Shown here: one piece after another, positions 48,546 to 61,250 of the stretch
How positions within the stretch are numbered: the first letter of the stretch is position 1
How the letters are laid out: every line of letters starts with the position of its first letter
Assembly: GCA_036244855.1 (NCBI GenBank)
Contig: BQKZ01000421.1
Coordinates: 1-64,000 of the forward strand
From: Temnopleurus reevesii
Taxonomy: Eukaryota; Echinodermata; Echinoidea; Temnopleuroida; Temnopleuridae
Direction: 5' to 3'
DNA: 64,000 nt
Program-made: the position numbers and the translations under genes
Notes under the pieces: model-generated
Seen by the model: only the letters and a program-made list of their open reading frames with translations
What the model was told of the DNA's origin: nothing
Database searches by the model: none

Positions 48546-51500
48546 TTGTGACATAGCAAATTATGAAATGATAAACAAATTGGTCATAATCGAAGTGCAT
48601 GCCATTGAGATAGCTTTTATTTGCTCATTAAACTAACCAATAACTGACCTTCTGATAGCGATATTGACTGTGCAAGTATACAAACCATGGGCAGTAGCAA
48701 GGCACTTACGTTCAGTTTATTTTCACACCAATCATTACAATGCTTTCTGCAATCGTTTCTTAGAAAGGCTTCGTGGTGAGACTTCTCTTTTGTTCAACCA
48801 TTTAAGAAAATCTATATAAAAGATATATCTTTTTTCCAACTGAAAGAGTCAATGTCTTTCCAAGGAGACAATACACCGAGTAAATTGTAGAATAAGAAAT
48901 TAATAGAATTGTATTCCCTTTTTCCAAATAGACAATGACATATTTTGAGAAATAGAAAAATATTATATGATCTTATTCCCTAATATGATCAATATGCAAC
49001 CCCCAATGCATTTGAGTTTCATTTTGCTATGAGTGAACACATTGACTCCAAATTCAGAAAATAAACATACCATATTCGCAGATTGGATATCATCACAAAT
49101 TGCTCTTCAGTATATGTCTAGTGCTCATCAAAAGATTTATGAACTGGTGGTGCAGAAGAGGAAATGAGTGATGAACTGATACCTCAATTGCATGGAATCT
49201 ACCAAATTTATCATGTTTATGGTGTTTTGGGAGCCATCAAAAGAGTAATCGCAACCCCGGTAAGATCCTATAACAGGTAAAAACTTGCACAAGCCAACTG
49301 TAGGAAACGGAAATTGGGGATGAGCATAAAGTGCTTCTGAACAGATTGTATTACGCTCCGCTAGGACAGGGAGAGAAACAGTAAAGGATAGTGATGGAGT
49401 AGAAATAGAGAATGAAGGAGTTGTAAGAGAGTCACGAAAAGAGAAAGATGAGATTCACGATCCACCAATGATATTCGGAGAGCAACAAATGATACGCAAT
49501 CAAGGAGATACAGTAGAGGGCGACGTACTTTGAGCAGCTCTCATCCCTGCACTGTGTGTAAAGCTCACCTGAATGTGTTTCATCCACAAGCCCTTAGACC
49601 CTTTCCCTTTCAGATTCACATCCCTTCTTTTGGAGTCAAAAGGATGTTCAATTGTTACCCCTTTTCCAAAACAATGACTTTTAACCCATACAATGTCAAT
49701 CTATAGACTAGTTGGATTTGAGTTTACAAAGAACATAATAAAGTAAAATCATGTTAAGAGTAAAATTAATATCGAACACATAAATTAATTTATTTCATTG
49801 ATCCTATGACGATGGGTATTGTGTAACAACAGTTTCAAAAATTCACAAGACATTTTGAGAGATACTTTTGTATTCCACATTCAAAGAGAGATGCAATTTA
49901 TTTTTAAATCATTGACTACAAGGCTTTTTGAAAATAAATGAAAATAAATAAATAAATCATTTGTGACCTACATTCAGAATGATGAAATCCATGTTGGGTG
50001 AAGGAGTCTCTCTGTGCCACACTCGGTAATTTCCAGAGAAAGAAAATCAACAAGGAGTTAAATCCGCCAGCTTGAATGAGGGCACAGTAACGTCCAAGTG
50101 TGATGAAAAAATTATACTCCATGGTCAGTCCCCTGTTATATGTTCAGATAGGTTTGGAGTTCATCTACGCTTGTAAAAACACAAATGAAGACCCAATTCC
50201 TTACGTATCTTCTAAAAATAATTAGGAGATCCCTCTCCAAAAAATTAAAACTTATTTGGAAGTTGAAGAGAAGAAGAAAAAAAATTCCGGTCTCCCGTAC
50301 AGTCTCCGAAGTTCAAATGTCAACGTGTCAGGTTTCACAAGTTTGAAAGAATTAAAATGTTTTCCAATAATTTTCTTTCCAGCAAGACAAAGTGGCGATG
50401 ATAACAGCTAAGTGGATGGTGACTAAGAGAGAAAAAAGTTGTCCTCAATTTGTTACATTTCTCTTTCTCCTTTTTAATCTCCAGTGACGAAAGTGTGAAG
50501 CTACTTCTTTTGATCCTACCACCTGTATATTCTCACTAGCGGAGCGCACATCAAGAAACTGAACCATCCAGGCTTGACTCCTGCCCTGGTGCTAGCCAAT
50601 ACTACACAAAAATTTCATGTGTACCGATTCCCTGCAAACTATAACGAGCTGTTCCACTTCTCACGATCATCCACACACTCCGTATATTGACGAACACATG
50701 TGCATGCTACTGCATTAAAGCGGCTGCCCGAGAGCACAAACTGTATGAATATGCATGTCAAACTCCAAGTAGTGAGCTACAATTGACCAATGGGATAATG
50801 CCTCACTTTTTGGGATGATCAACTGTGCTCATGGGGTGGTTCATTATGTACCATGCATCATCTACTGAGGGATTCCCTCTGAATAAAAATGAATCTGTCT
50901 GTGGGCTGCGTACATAAACGATGACATTTATTGCATATCCATGATCATACCCTATGGGTGAATCTCCAAGTTTAATGGATCATCTAAAACAACTTCTCTA
51001 AAGCTATCCGATTGATCAACCCCTAAAAGAGTTAAAATGCTTGCAAAGACGTCATGACACAGAGAGATAAAGGGATAACTTGTGGCAAACATGAATGATT
51101 CATACCACATGATCTGTATAGGAAATGGAAGGAGATACATTTTCAGGTGGAAATGAGATAAATTGATTGGTATCCCCTGTGAAGGAGTCCTTTGGTATAA
51201 GCACACCTCAAAAACTCATCAATATGTTAATAGCTTCTCCCCTTTCCCTCTCCATCCCACTCACACTGCCTACCTACAAAGTATAATACCCCCTCCTCCC
51301 CACTCTACGATGTCTCCACCTCCCAAATCGTATCATCTCCGCACATACTGTCGCAGCAATTTAAACCAACCCATCTTCATTTCCTTTTACAAAATGTTGT
51401 ACTTTCCTTGCCCCGCAGGAAAGAAATGTACACCCTCCTTTTGAGGCTGAGATGTTTAAGGATACCATACTTAAATGCACTGATCAAAGACACATAGCTA

Positions 51501-51892
51501 AATATATGTTGCCAATCGCCTTGGGTAAGGTAAGCATAACAGTAGACACTATGTAAAGAAATTTCTGATGCGGTTGTTTAGTGCTAACAAAACTCACACA
51601 TCAATACATGCTTTTATGAGAATGTCTTATTTTTCAATAAAACAGCTCTAAAATACAAAGGGGTGCATTTTATTACTTTAGCCATGGATGGTTTGACATG
51701 TTTTTTTTTGTATGGGCTCTCAACAGAAAATATGATTCAATCATTTTTAAATGACCAAACATGAGAATATTGATCTATTAAACACATTTTTTAGTATAAC
51801 ATTTGTCAACAAAGTTATCAAAATAAACCAAAATTTTACATGACTTCATACAACCAGGAAAACGGTGATGCTCTTCTATTTGCTTTATTATA

Positions 51893-52412
51893 TTAAAGCC
51901 CAAGTATAGTTTTGGTAAAAGCGAATATTTTTATCGCCAAATTTTGTCTTCAAATCTACTTAAAAAGAAACATGATATCATGAACATGTTGTACAAAAGA
52001 TTGTAAGAAAAATTAACAAGTTTTGGAAAAGTTATAAACCTAAAGTGTGGAAAGTATTTTAGCGTCGTAGCCCCCGACGCGAATTCAATAATTTCTTTCT
52101 TGATAAATGACAGCTTCTCATGAACAGAATTGGATAACAATTTCAGAATTTATTCTTTATGTATTCCTTTTTAGCATGCTTTAATAAAATCTTGGAAATA
52201 ATTTTCTATATGCCCGATAAGAAGCAAAATATTGTTATAACCAAGAGAGGGCGCTAAATACGATTTAACGGTCAAATTCAAATTTTCAAAAGAATTCACT
52301 CATAGAAAAATATGCTATAATCTTGAAATGTGTATAGAAACTATATGTCATGGTATATATCCCCGAAATTCACATTTCTTTAATCTTTACCAAAACTATA
52401 CATGGGCTTTAA
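51893..52412. mobile_element. Non-autonomous inverted-repeat transposon (MITE), copy 2, TTAA-flanked
   Basis: The element at 51897-52408 (512 bp) has the same orientation as the copy at 23032-23537 and is near-identical to it. Ends are AGCCCAAGTATAGTTTTGG and, in reverse complement, AGCCCATGTATAGTTTTGG, with one mismatch. TTAA flanks both sides (51893-51896, 52409-52412). Differences from copy 1 are scattered substitutions and small indels, for example AGCATGC inserted in the T-rich stretch near 52175 and a shorter CCCCGAAATTC near the right end. No coding capacity. The flanks differ from those of copy 1, so this is a separate insertion and not a segmental duplication. Confidence 0.88.
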
Positions 52413-53937
52413 GATGAACCTACAGTAATCATAAACCTATTAAAAAATCAATATTTATTTTGTTTCATTTATTACCTGATCATATCTGACCACAATGCAT
52501 CCCTATTGATTACTGTAGGCCAGAATTGGGTGTGGGAACTTAACTACAATCTGAATACAACTATACAGAAACATAAACAATATTTAATCGATCAAGCTAT
52601 AATGCATATCAAGAGATAAAATTGATTCCATTCAACACAGCGGAAGTGATTTTTATGGATGATTGAACAATCTTGAAAAATCCATACCCATGCAGAATTC
52701 AGCGTATAGAATAGAAATATAAGAAAATAATATTAACCCATTTACAACTAGAACTGGGTAGCCCCTGTACAAGTCTATGGGAATTACATAATTGAGAAGA
52801 CCATGGATAATAATCTGTTCAATTACTAGCTGATTCATCATTTCTTGGTAAAAACTGAACCAATAAAAAGAGATTAAGCGAATGCCTTTAGAGCTGGGGC
52901 AGGACATGTCCAAGAATATTTACAAATACTAGATCAGAATGACATGTTTATTTCTCCTTTCTCCATAGTGTAAACCAGCTACCATCTGGGAGTCTTTATA
53001 CAGAAATGTTCTGAATGCATGGATGCATGCATGCACGTAGGATGCGAAAACACCATGAGATGGAGATGAATAAGGCAGGTTATTTATTATTTTAGTGACA
53101 CATCATGACAATAATTGCATGTTTCGCGTGGCACCTTTGCTGTTTTAGCACAAATTTTCCGCAAATTCATGCCCTGCTTCAGAATTCCCCTCCTATTCTC
53201 CACTCATTACAATGTTGTCATCTAATACTGATAACAGGCATGCTGAATAAAGTGTGTGATTTGTTGCCACGGTAACCCCATCATTGGATTGACAATATGC
53301 CAGGGAGCCTATGAATTCTGCATAAACTTTACAGAGAAAATGTCTTCCTTTCAAGATACCAAATTAATTCTTGTTGAACATATGCCCGAGGGGGTTCGCT
53401 TTGATAAGCTGATATAAGCAAAGAGAGATAAGGAAGGAAAATTCACGAGAAAAAACATCAATTTATTTTATACCTTCATATAGGTAAAGAATATTATGCT
53501 CCAAATACAGCCTTTGTAGAAACTTTCTTTATTCCTAACAATAAAATATGTGGGTTGTCAGAAATCAATCTCAGAAAAAGAGGTAAAATTTCTGAAATTA
53601 TAACACAATGAAAACTGCCCGGTATTGTTTCCCTCTGGCAGAATGGGGAAAACGGAAAAAACAAGAAAAAAATCAATATATTCTCATGGTTCCACGGAGT
53701 ATTATTAGCGGTGTCGTAAACACCCCGTGAAATGGAACATTAAATCTATTAGGAGACAGTGGTAAAGCAAATGGGCCAACCAATCAATAGCAATTAGTAC
53801 AATAAAGCATGGTTTGTATGTACGGAGCCATGCTGGGCTATTGATGGTGGTGTTATGAATGGAAGGTATAGGATGTGAGATAGAAGATAGCATCAGGACA
53901 TATTCATGACTCACGGTATATTTTTATTGGTATGAAG

Positions 53938-53954
53938 CCCCCCCCCCACCCCCC
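53938..53954. repeat. Poly-C run interrupted by one A
   Basis: Ten C, one A, then six C. Confidence 0.9.
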
Positions 53955-56900
53955 ATCTTGAAAATATTCATCGTACATTATCATTGTCCAATTAAAATGA
54001 ATTTAAGAACAATATTAAATTAATTAAAGTAGGTGATGCTACTGTACAGTAGTTGGTTTTCTTTTTTTATCTCTCTGAAAACCCTTTTTCTGAATTGGAC
54101 ACATTTATATCTGCCAAGGATGTTTGTTAGAATTAATTTCCAATAAATGGCAACAACCTCTTGTTAATTCTTTATCATTCATTCTTTCACAAATACACAG
54201 GTTTACTTATAGGTGCAAATTTTATGTGTACCCAATATGCAATATTATTCTTGACAATCCAAAAACTTGCCAAAGCTACAAGTAATGAATGCAAATTGCA
54301 TTTAAAATATTATTGATAAATTGTCATGACTAGGTTTATAGAATACCACATAGCTATGTGACTAGGCAATAAAAAGTGAATGCTCTTGAATCTACATGTT
54401 TTGGTAAACCAGCCTTTTGTTTAAGTTCACAAAATAACTTTCAGGATGGTGTGAATAGGACAGTGACTTTCGATTTCACCACAAAAGGTTAAAATGCAAA
54501 GCCAATAAAACAACCCAAGCTTTTTTTCTGTTTTTTCTTTCTCCTTGTCTTGTTAAGTTGTTGCAGAGTGATATGCGAAACAAATTTAGCATGAATGGCA
54601 GGAGCGAGTTCTGATAACTCATGTATATTTATGAGCCCCATGCGCACTCTGTCTTCCTCTGTGATAGCACGTGCAAGGATTTGATGTAGACAACATGAAT
54701 TTATTCATTTGACAATCGGAAAAGCATTAGCAGATAAAGATCAAAATGAGGTATTCGATTGCCATCATGGGTCAAGAAACTGTCTACCGAGTGATATGAG
54801 ATGGGGAAAAGGAGAACGTATATTTGTTGACATAGACTGTAAGTTCGTTGGGGTAGAAATGCATGAAACACTGCCAATCTCGCGGCAATCAAGCAACGTC
54901 ATATGACTTCAAATTTGCTCTTTCTAGCGGCACACGTTGAACGCATGAGCCATAAATGTTTATGTAATCAGGATAGGGGATGTTCACGAATCGATGCTTG
55001 ATGCGAGAGGGACACCGGCGAGCCACTATGCGGTTTGACAATGTGGACATCGATGAGGGGTACCTCCTTGCCTTTTACATCCGTCCCTTCCACCTTGCAG
55101 CTCTCTGTATCGCACCATCACGTCTGAATATTGAATTAGCATGTTATCTTTGAAAACAAAAATGTGCAGACAGTGTGTTTATCATGTCATGGCCTGAATT
55201 CTATTTCTTTCTTTGTCCATATTGGAATGCCTGTAATATTCACTGGACCGTGTGTCTTCAAAGTTGACTTCAAATCGATGAGGGAATATTCACTTTCTCT
55301 TTTTGTAAGACGGATAAGAGGCCCATAGGATGCACATGCAGCCTGATGAATTTCCAGCAGGACACTGCGGCAAACACATTTGCTCAAGCTCTTCACACAA
55401 ATGCAACAAAGAGTTGACATTTTTTACCAACAAAAATGTTTCAGGAATAATGAAATTGATAGTTCATTTTCATATTTTTGGAATAATATTTTGGTACTAT
55501 AAATATACATCAGCTGTATACAGTGACTGCCTTGTCCTCCCAAAGGGATCTTGAAGCAAGCAGGACGTCAGTGCAAAGTCAAACAGACTCTGACAGTCCT
55601 TGTGCTTTAAACAAGCATATCATCTCCCTCACAAGATGACAGAGCAATTTCTGTCCCCAAATATTGGATGACTCAAAAGAGCGATACTCAAAACTGGTTC
55701 AAAAATGATGAAAGCTTTCTGCTTGAACAGGGAATTTCCTCCAAAATGTTAGGACAACAAAGTCCGAAGAGGGCCGTGACAGGCGCAGGCGCCAGGCCGG
55801 GTTAGCGTCAACAGACCAAACACACGACAACCTCACGTAGCGCTCATAGGATTTACGTATTCTTAGGCCGCGGCTCCCGAAAGGAGCTTTTGATACCAAA
55901 GCAAATGTCTGAAGTTGACAAAAGCAATTGACTACTATCATTGCTTTCCAAACAGTTGGGGTGGATGGCCGTGCCCCTCTTGAGGTCGGGGTACCCCTTC
56001 ATGTTTGGATAGTTAGAATTTGTGTCAACATTCTTCCCAACATCTACTGCATATACCGTCTGGCTCTGTGTAGTAGACACTGTATAAATGTTTTTAATTG
56101 CCTTATCAAATTATCTTGGTAAACTTGTCTTGTTCATGATTCCCCTTGTCTGGAGGATGAAAAACATTAGGGCTGAATCTTGAGGAGAAAAAGGGGGGCT
56201 CCTTCTTGCCACAAACCTCAAGATGTCAAATGGGTGAGTAATCATTATCAAGTGATACACATAAAAGCTCCTTTCACATCTCTTGTGTGGTAACTTGTCT
56301 CAAAGAGTATCTTGGTAATGAACCTTGCGGCTAGAATTCTCTTGTGACTATTGTTTCTGACTTAGAACCACATTTGTGTACTCATTCATATAAATTCCAA
56401 GTTTTCACTGAACTTTTATTTTGAAATACTGCTTTAATGCTACATTCCTTATTCAAATATTGTTTTATGAAAAGACGTAAGACAAGAATGCATCTTAATG
56501 ACCAATCCAATACAAGTTTTGTCATTCGTAATCCAACAAAGAGCTATTCTAAACTTTCATAAATCTCTTCACGGAAAGATGAAACCATATCAAAAAGGAA
56601 GTGAAACAGAAGCAGGAAAATCCATTTTCCAAAATCCATCCATATTTTCAATTCTAATACCATCTGAATCAAAGCAATAAATAGAGTATGTCCACATCTT
56701 CACCAGATAGCACTAATTACTGTTTAACATTTCATTATGTATCATTGGAAATATATTTATAAATCTAAAAATCACAATAAAACATTGCAAACAGATTAAG
56801 AAATTATTTTAACATGGTTAGCCTCTACCAGTAAAACAAACGTGATTTCTCAGTCTAGAACTCCGCATAGTGGAACAAAGATAAATGTTATTGTTTGAAG

Positions 56901-59169
56901 AGTTCAGGAAACCCCATGCTGGAAAGAGAGGTAGTTCCATGAGATTAAACATGCTTTTTACATTCAACCCAATTCCTTTTCAAAACATCCCAACCTGTGA
57001 AATACACCATTGACGAGTACAGTGAGTGTTTACATTCTTACTCACCCCTAAGCACATTGACCCACCTATATAACCACGTTGCCAAAGATGCTTTCTTTAT
57101 AATGTGACAGGCACGAAAATGGTTGGCTGCTTTTCGAAAACACTTTCCACCGAAGGAAACTCTTCTCTCATGGATTTCAATTGGTGTAAATTAAATTTTG
57201 ATGCCCCCTTTTTTGCTTTACAAGTACGAAAAAGGATGCTAAGGATGTTTTTCAAACAAGCTTGTCTAATAACAGTGACAGTTGACATGGCGCGGAGGTG
57301 GCCACAACCCAGTTATACTTTGATGTGTTTCATGAGAAGGGGTTGGCAATTAGTCTGTGAAATTTAGCCCCAATCAAGGCACTTAATTTACTGTCATCTA
57401 TTGGTAGGGGTATCTATATCAGGAGGAGGAGACTAGCACAGCTCTATGGTTGCAAGTTTCAAGCAAGAGTACTGGTAACTATGGTAGACTTTTCCTGAAG
57501 AAATGGTCACTCCTACTTGCAGGCAACAACGATAAAGCTACCTGGAATGGGTCTGTAATTTCAGACTAGTTGTCAGTCACAGGCAGCATTTTCCTGAAGA
57601 TGAGTTAAAATTGGTTTCTTGATTTGAACCCTAACTGTCAGGTCTAGCAATCAAATGAAATGAAATACTTGCTGATCAACAAAGCATCCTACGTGAGACT
57701 CACCTTCAAACAGACCACGAGCTACCTATGCTAATTTGACTCAATTAATTCTTATTCATTGACTCAACTTCCCCCTTCAAACCTCCATCTCGTCATTTCT
57801 CATATTACCAGTGACTGTGAATGAATAAATTTAAATGATGCAATATTGGCATCTTAAAATGTGGATAGTATTCATCATCACATCATTTCACTGAGAAACA
57901 AAGCAAATTCTTAAAAGTGGTCAGCTGATAATTAATTAAGACGTATTCATGTTTGTTTTAATGATTTACTTCTTGGAAAAGTCACATGTTCTAACACAAT
58001 AGTGAATATATCAAATTTATGACAAAGCAGATGTTTTTATACCACATATTTGAATTGTTCAACATCATATTCCTTGAAACAATTAAGGGACTTTACAGAC
58101 AAATACTTTCTTAAGTACAATAGGTTGTGAATATCTCCATAATGAGTGAAATGAACAATAAGAAAAATCCCAATTTTGATAAAACTCTCAGAGCTTGGGA
58201 TCCTCTTTAAGGATAAAAGCCGGGCCATCACAGTAGGGTATTGTGTCGTCAGACTTACTCATGCTATCTACACACTTTTCCTGACCACTTGAATCCACTA
58301 ACGATCTTGACCTTAACCAAAGTCACACTGTATGAAGCTGGACAGTTCTGGGGAAAGGAATGACTAGGCTCAATACAATCTATTATTCATAACCCGTTGT
58401 TACAAATGTCTGCCATTTTCTTTTCCCCCTTGGGCAAATTTATATGTACAATAAATTAAACTTATTCAATAACTAAAAAATGAAAATCCTACATAAGATT
58501 TGAAAAAAAAAACAATTCTTTTATCTTCACAATTAAAAAAGAAAATAAAGCATAATTTTGTGAACATGTATTGTACAGCATTTGAAATTTCAATGCATGT
58601 ATATTCTATAAATTCACATTACAATCAAATGAAATGTGCTAATAGAGAACTTGAATAAACAGAGTTGTTTAACATTACATTAAAAGGCACATTTTAATTC
58701 TATTTTGAATATGTTCTCAAAATAATGGAAATTGCAAGTACTTAAGCCAACAAGAGAGTGATATATGATAAAAAAAACCTTTAAAATATAAAAAGCATTA
58801 CAGGAAACACATATGCTACAAGTACTCATGCTATTGATATTCTGCCATTGACTTCATTCTGTCTGCAAGCCCTGTTCAAAGCCATGGAAATCTCACACTT
58901 CTTTTTAATATTTAATTGGTTTCACCGTAGTAATTTTCCTTCCTCTGACTGATTCCTATTCATAATTCCATCATGAAAGTGAAGATGTGAAAGCCAAGCA
59001 ACTATTATGCTTCTGCCATATATGCAGTTTAGTGGACCAAGGAAAATGTTTGTTTGGTTTTTATATTTGTTCTAATTGATTTTTATATATATTCTAGTTT
59101 TGGGGATTGCATTTCATATGAAACATTGGACCAAAATCTCACATCTCTAATTCACCAGGACCTTATAAT

Positions 59170-59181
59170 CCCCCCCCCCCC
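59170..59181. repeat. Poly-C run (12)
   Basis: Uninterrupted C mononucleotide tract. Confidence 0.9.
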
Positions 59182-61140
59182 AAATCAAATTATTCCCCAG
59201 AAACAAGATGGCTACATGTATTGCAGCCAATTGGAAAATAATGTCATACGGGCAATTTTATATTTTTTTTCTACATGGAGAAAAATGAGAAAAAAAAATC
59301 AGATCAGGCCAATTTCAGATGGTCCGTTGGAGGGGGCAACTAAACATCTTTTGGGGGCCTCACTACAAATTCTTTTTTTAACATGAAATACAACACATTT
59401 TTTAGCCTATTCAGCTTTCACTTGAGTTGGACTTAAATCTTTATTTTATATTTAATAGGATATTTTATTTTTAAACTCAAGGTGTTTTAATTTTTGCAAG
59501 AAGCTTTCCTGACATAACTCTCGCATCGAGTTCCGGCAAAACACATGTCTATTGTGTGATCATGCATTAATCACCAATTACTCTAAATGAAAGTGCAAAT
59601 ATTGCAGTCACCGTCCCAGTTCAGCTCCGATACACAGAGTTTGCAGCTTTCACTTTTAATCCTATAATTAAAAGATGGGCATGTTGCACAGATCAATAGC
59701 GGCTGATATTGCCGATCGGGATGTCTTTTAATCAGTCAACCTAATCAGGGAGCGCATCCTGATGTTAATAGAATAGATAAAAATGAGTTATATTGTAATT
59801 GTTACTTCTCTAGTGTATGGTAGAGAAAAAAATGGAAATAAAATAAAATGATGTGATAAAAGGGTGTACATGCAGGCATGATAGAATGATTTACCAACAA
59901 TGGAAGGACACATTAATGAAATTAATGAAATAATGGGTGAAGATTGATGACGAGTAGATAATCATACATGAAAAAAGCTGTAATATATTAGCAAATTAAT
60001 TCTCATTTCATGTGTACTTTAATCATATAGGTAGATGGACAGCATTAACATTATTTCAATAGGGCTTACAGGGGAAAAAAAGAATTTACATTAAGAATAA
60101 CATTTTTGTGACATTATTTCCAAAATCAAGCCATAAACATCTGGAAGGCTGTAATTGGTGTCATGAACCATATTAATTTGGGCAGTGATTTCTTAAAGAA
60201 ACAAAGAGAATCACTTTCTCGTATCGTTGTCTCGCATTCTTCTAAGCAAGAGGAAGATGACGAACCCACAATCTCAAGAGTTGGTTGATATCAATGCAGG
60301 ACTGGATATAACTCTTTGAAGAGAGATTGATGGGGTTAATATCATCAGGAGCAGGGCTAGACATCTCGCATCTCAACAGCCCCATTGTCTGCCAAAATCA
60401 AACAAGGGTTTAAACGCATCTTGAAAACACACGAAATGAAGAGGTACTCAATGTCAGATGTGTGGTAATCATTTACAGTGGTGAAGTAGAATAAGAAAAG
60501 GGATGTGGAGTTATACGGCCACGAAACGGAGCTCACGTCAGGATCCTCTTCCTCCAACCCCCTACCACCAACATCTTCTGTGTAACTCATCCCGGAAGAG
60601 AGTCATAACACAACCCGTGAATCATCACCAATTCTCCCGTCATAAAGCCCTTGTTAAAGTCTCACGTAAAAACCCACGGTCCTGGGGAGATCCATTAAAA
60701 CATAAGAAGAGTGACTTCTTCGTTCTTTCTTCCACGTCATAATCGCTCAATAAATTGATGATCGATAGGGGTGCGAGGAAAGAGAAGGATGGTCACTGTC
60801 ACAATTATGACGATGATATCAATGGAAAATGGACAGTGTTGTCATTTAGGAAGTCAGGGTGAGTGAGCGATTCCATGGTGCATTTGATAAATGAAATGTT
60901 CCAATGGACCAATAACATTTTGGTATAATAATGTCATAATATGTTATTCTGTTGTATATCCTGGAAATTATTCAATGTAGTGAAAAGATTATAAACTTTG
61001 GATTACAAATAAAAATCTTGTAAAATGAAAAACGTATTGAAAAATGTTGGAAATTGCTTGATTTGGCAAATTGGGTTCAACGGGTCACAGACTAATTTCG
61101 AAATATGACTTCAATCGTCATAAAAGCAGGGTAGAAGAGG

Positions 61141-61250
61141 GATATATGATGAGGCAAGAGAGAGGGCATGAGAGAGAGAGAGTTTAAGGAGAGAAAGGGC
61201 AAACTCATCAAGAAGAATAGAGAGAAGAGTATAAGAAGGGGAAAAAAGAC
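61141..61250. repeat. Purine-rich block with short (GA)n
   Basis: GCAAGAGAGAGGGCATGAGA followed by (GA)n, GGAGAGAAAGGG, AATAGAGAGAAGAG and GAAGGGGAAAAAAG; strongly purine-biased on the plus strand. Confidence 0.7.

Larger units (their letters stand above)
43361..51892. other. Non-coding stretch
   Basis: About 8.5 kb without a recognisable exon, RNA gene or autonomous transposon. A 10-bp inverted repeat brackets 45150-45232, a small hairpin (GAAGCCA-GGTGC-TGGCTTC) occurs near 46130, and a purine-rich block lies at 48458-48545. Confidence 0.55.
52413..61140. other. Non-coding stretch, including a candidate regulatory patch near 59.6 kb
   Basis: No exon or RNA gene recognised. Contains an ATGC alternation near 53018-53037, C runs at 53938-53954 and 59170-59181, and a GC-rich patch at 55740-55880 with a small hairpin (GCTCC-CGAAA-GGAGC). 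Open frames at 54709-54906 (plus) and 55699-55941 (minus) show no known domain. Confidence 0.5.

Noticed and set aside
49441..49500. Minus-strand NIIGG, resembling the PDZ1 loop FNIIGG
   Set aside because: Followed two codons later by a stop and preceded by unrelated residues; no splice sites in the right phase.
6928..52743. About eight occurrences of TTAACCC/GGGTTAA scattered through the window, suggesting a piggyBac-like end family
   Set aside because: At about 65% AT this 7-mer is expected roughly this often by chance in 64 kb, and neighbours show no extended similarity.
55870..55895. GCTCC-CGAAA-GGAGC hairpin followed by TTTT, like a bacterial terminator
   Set aside because: The window is eukaryotic, the stem is only five pairs, and no gene ends here.
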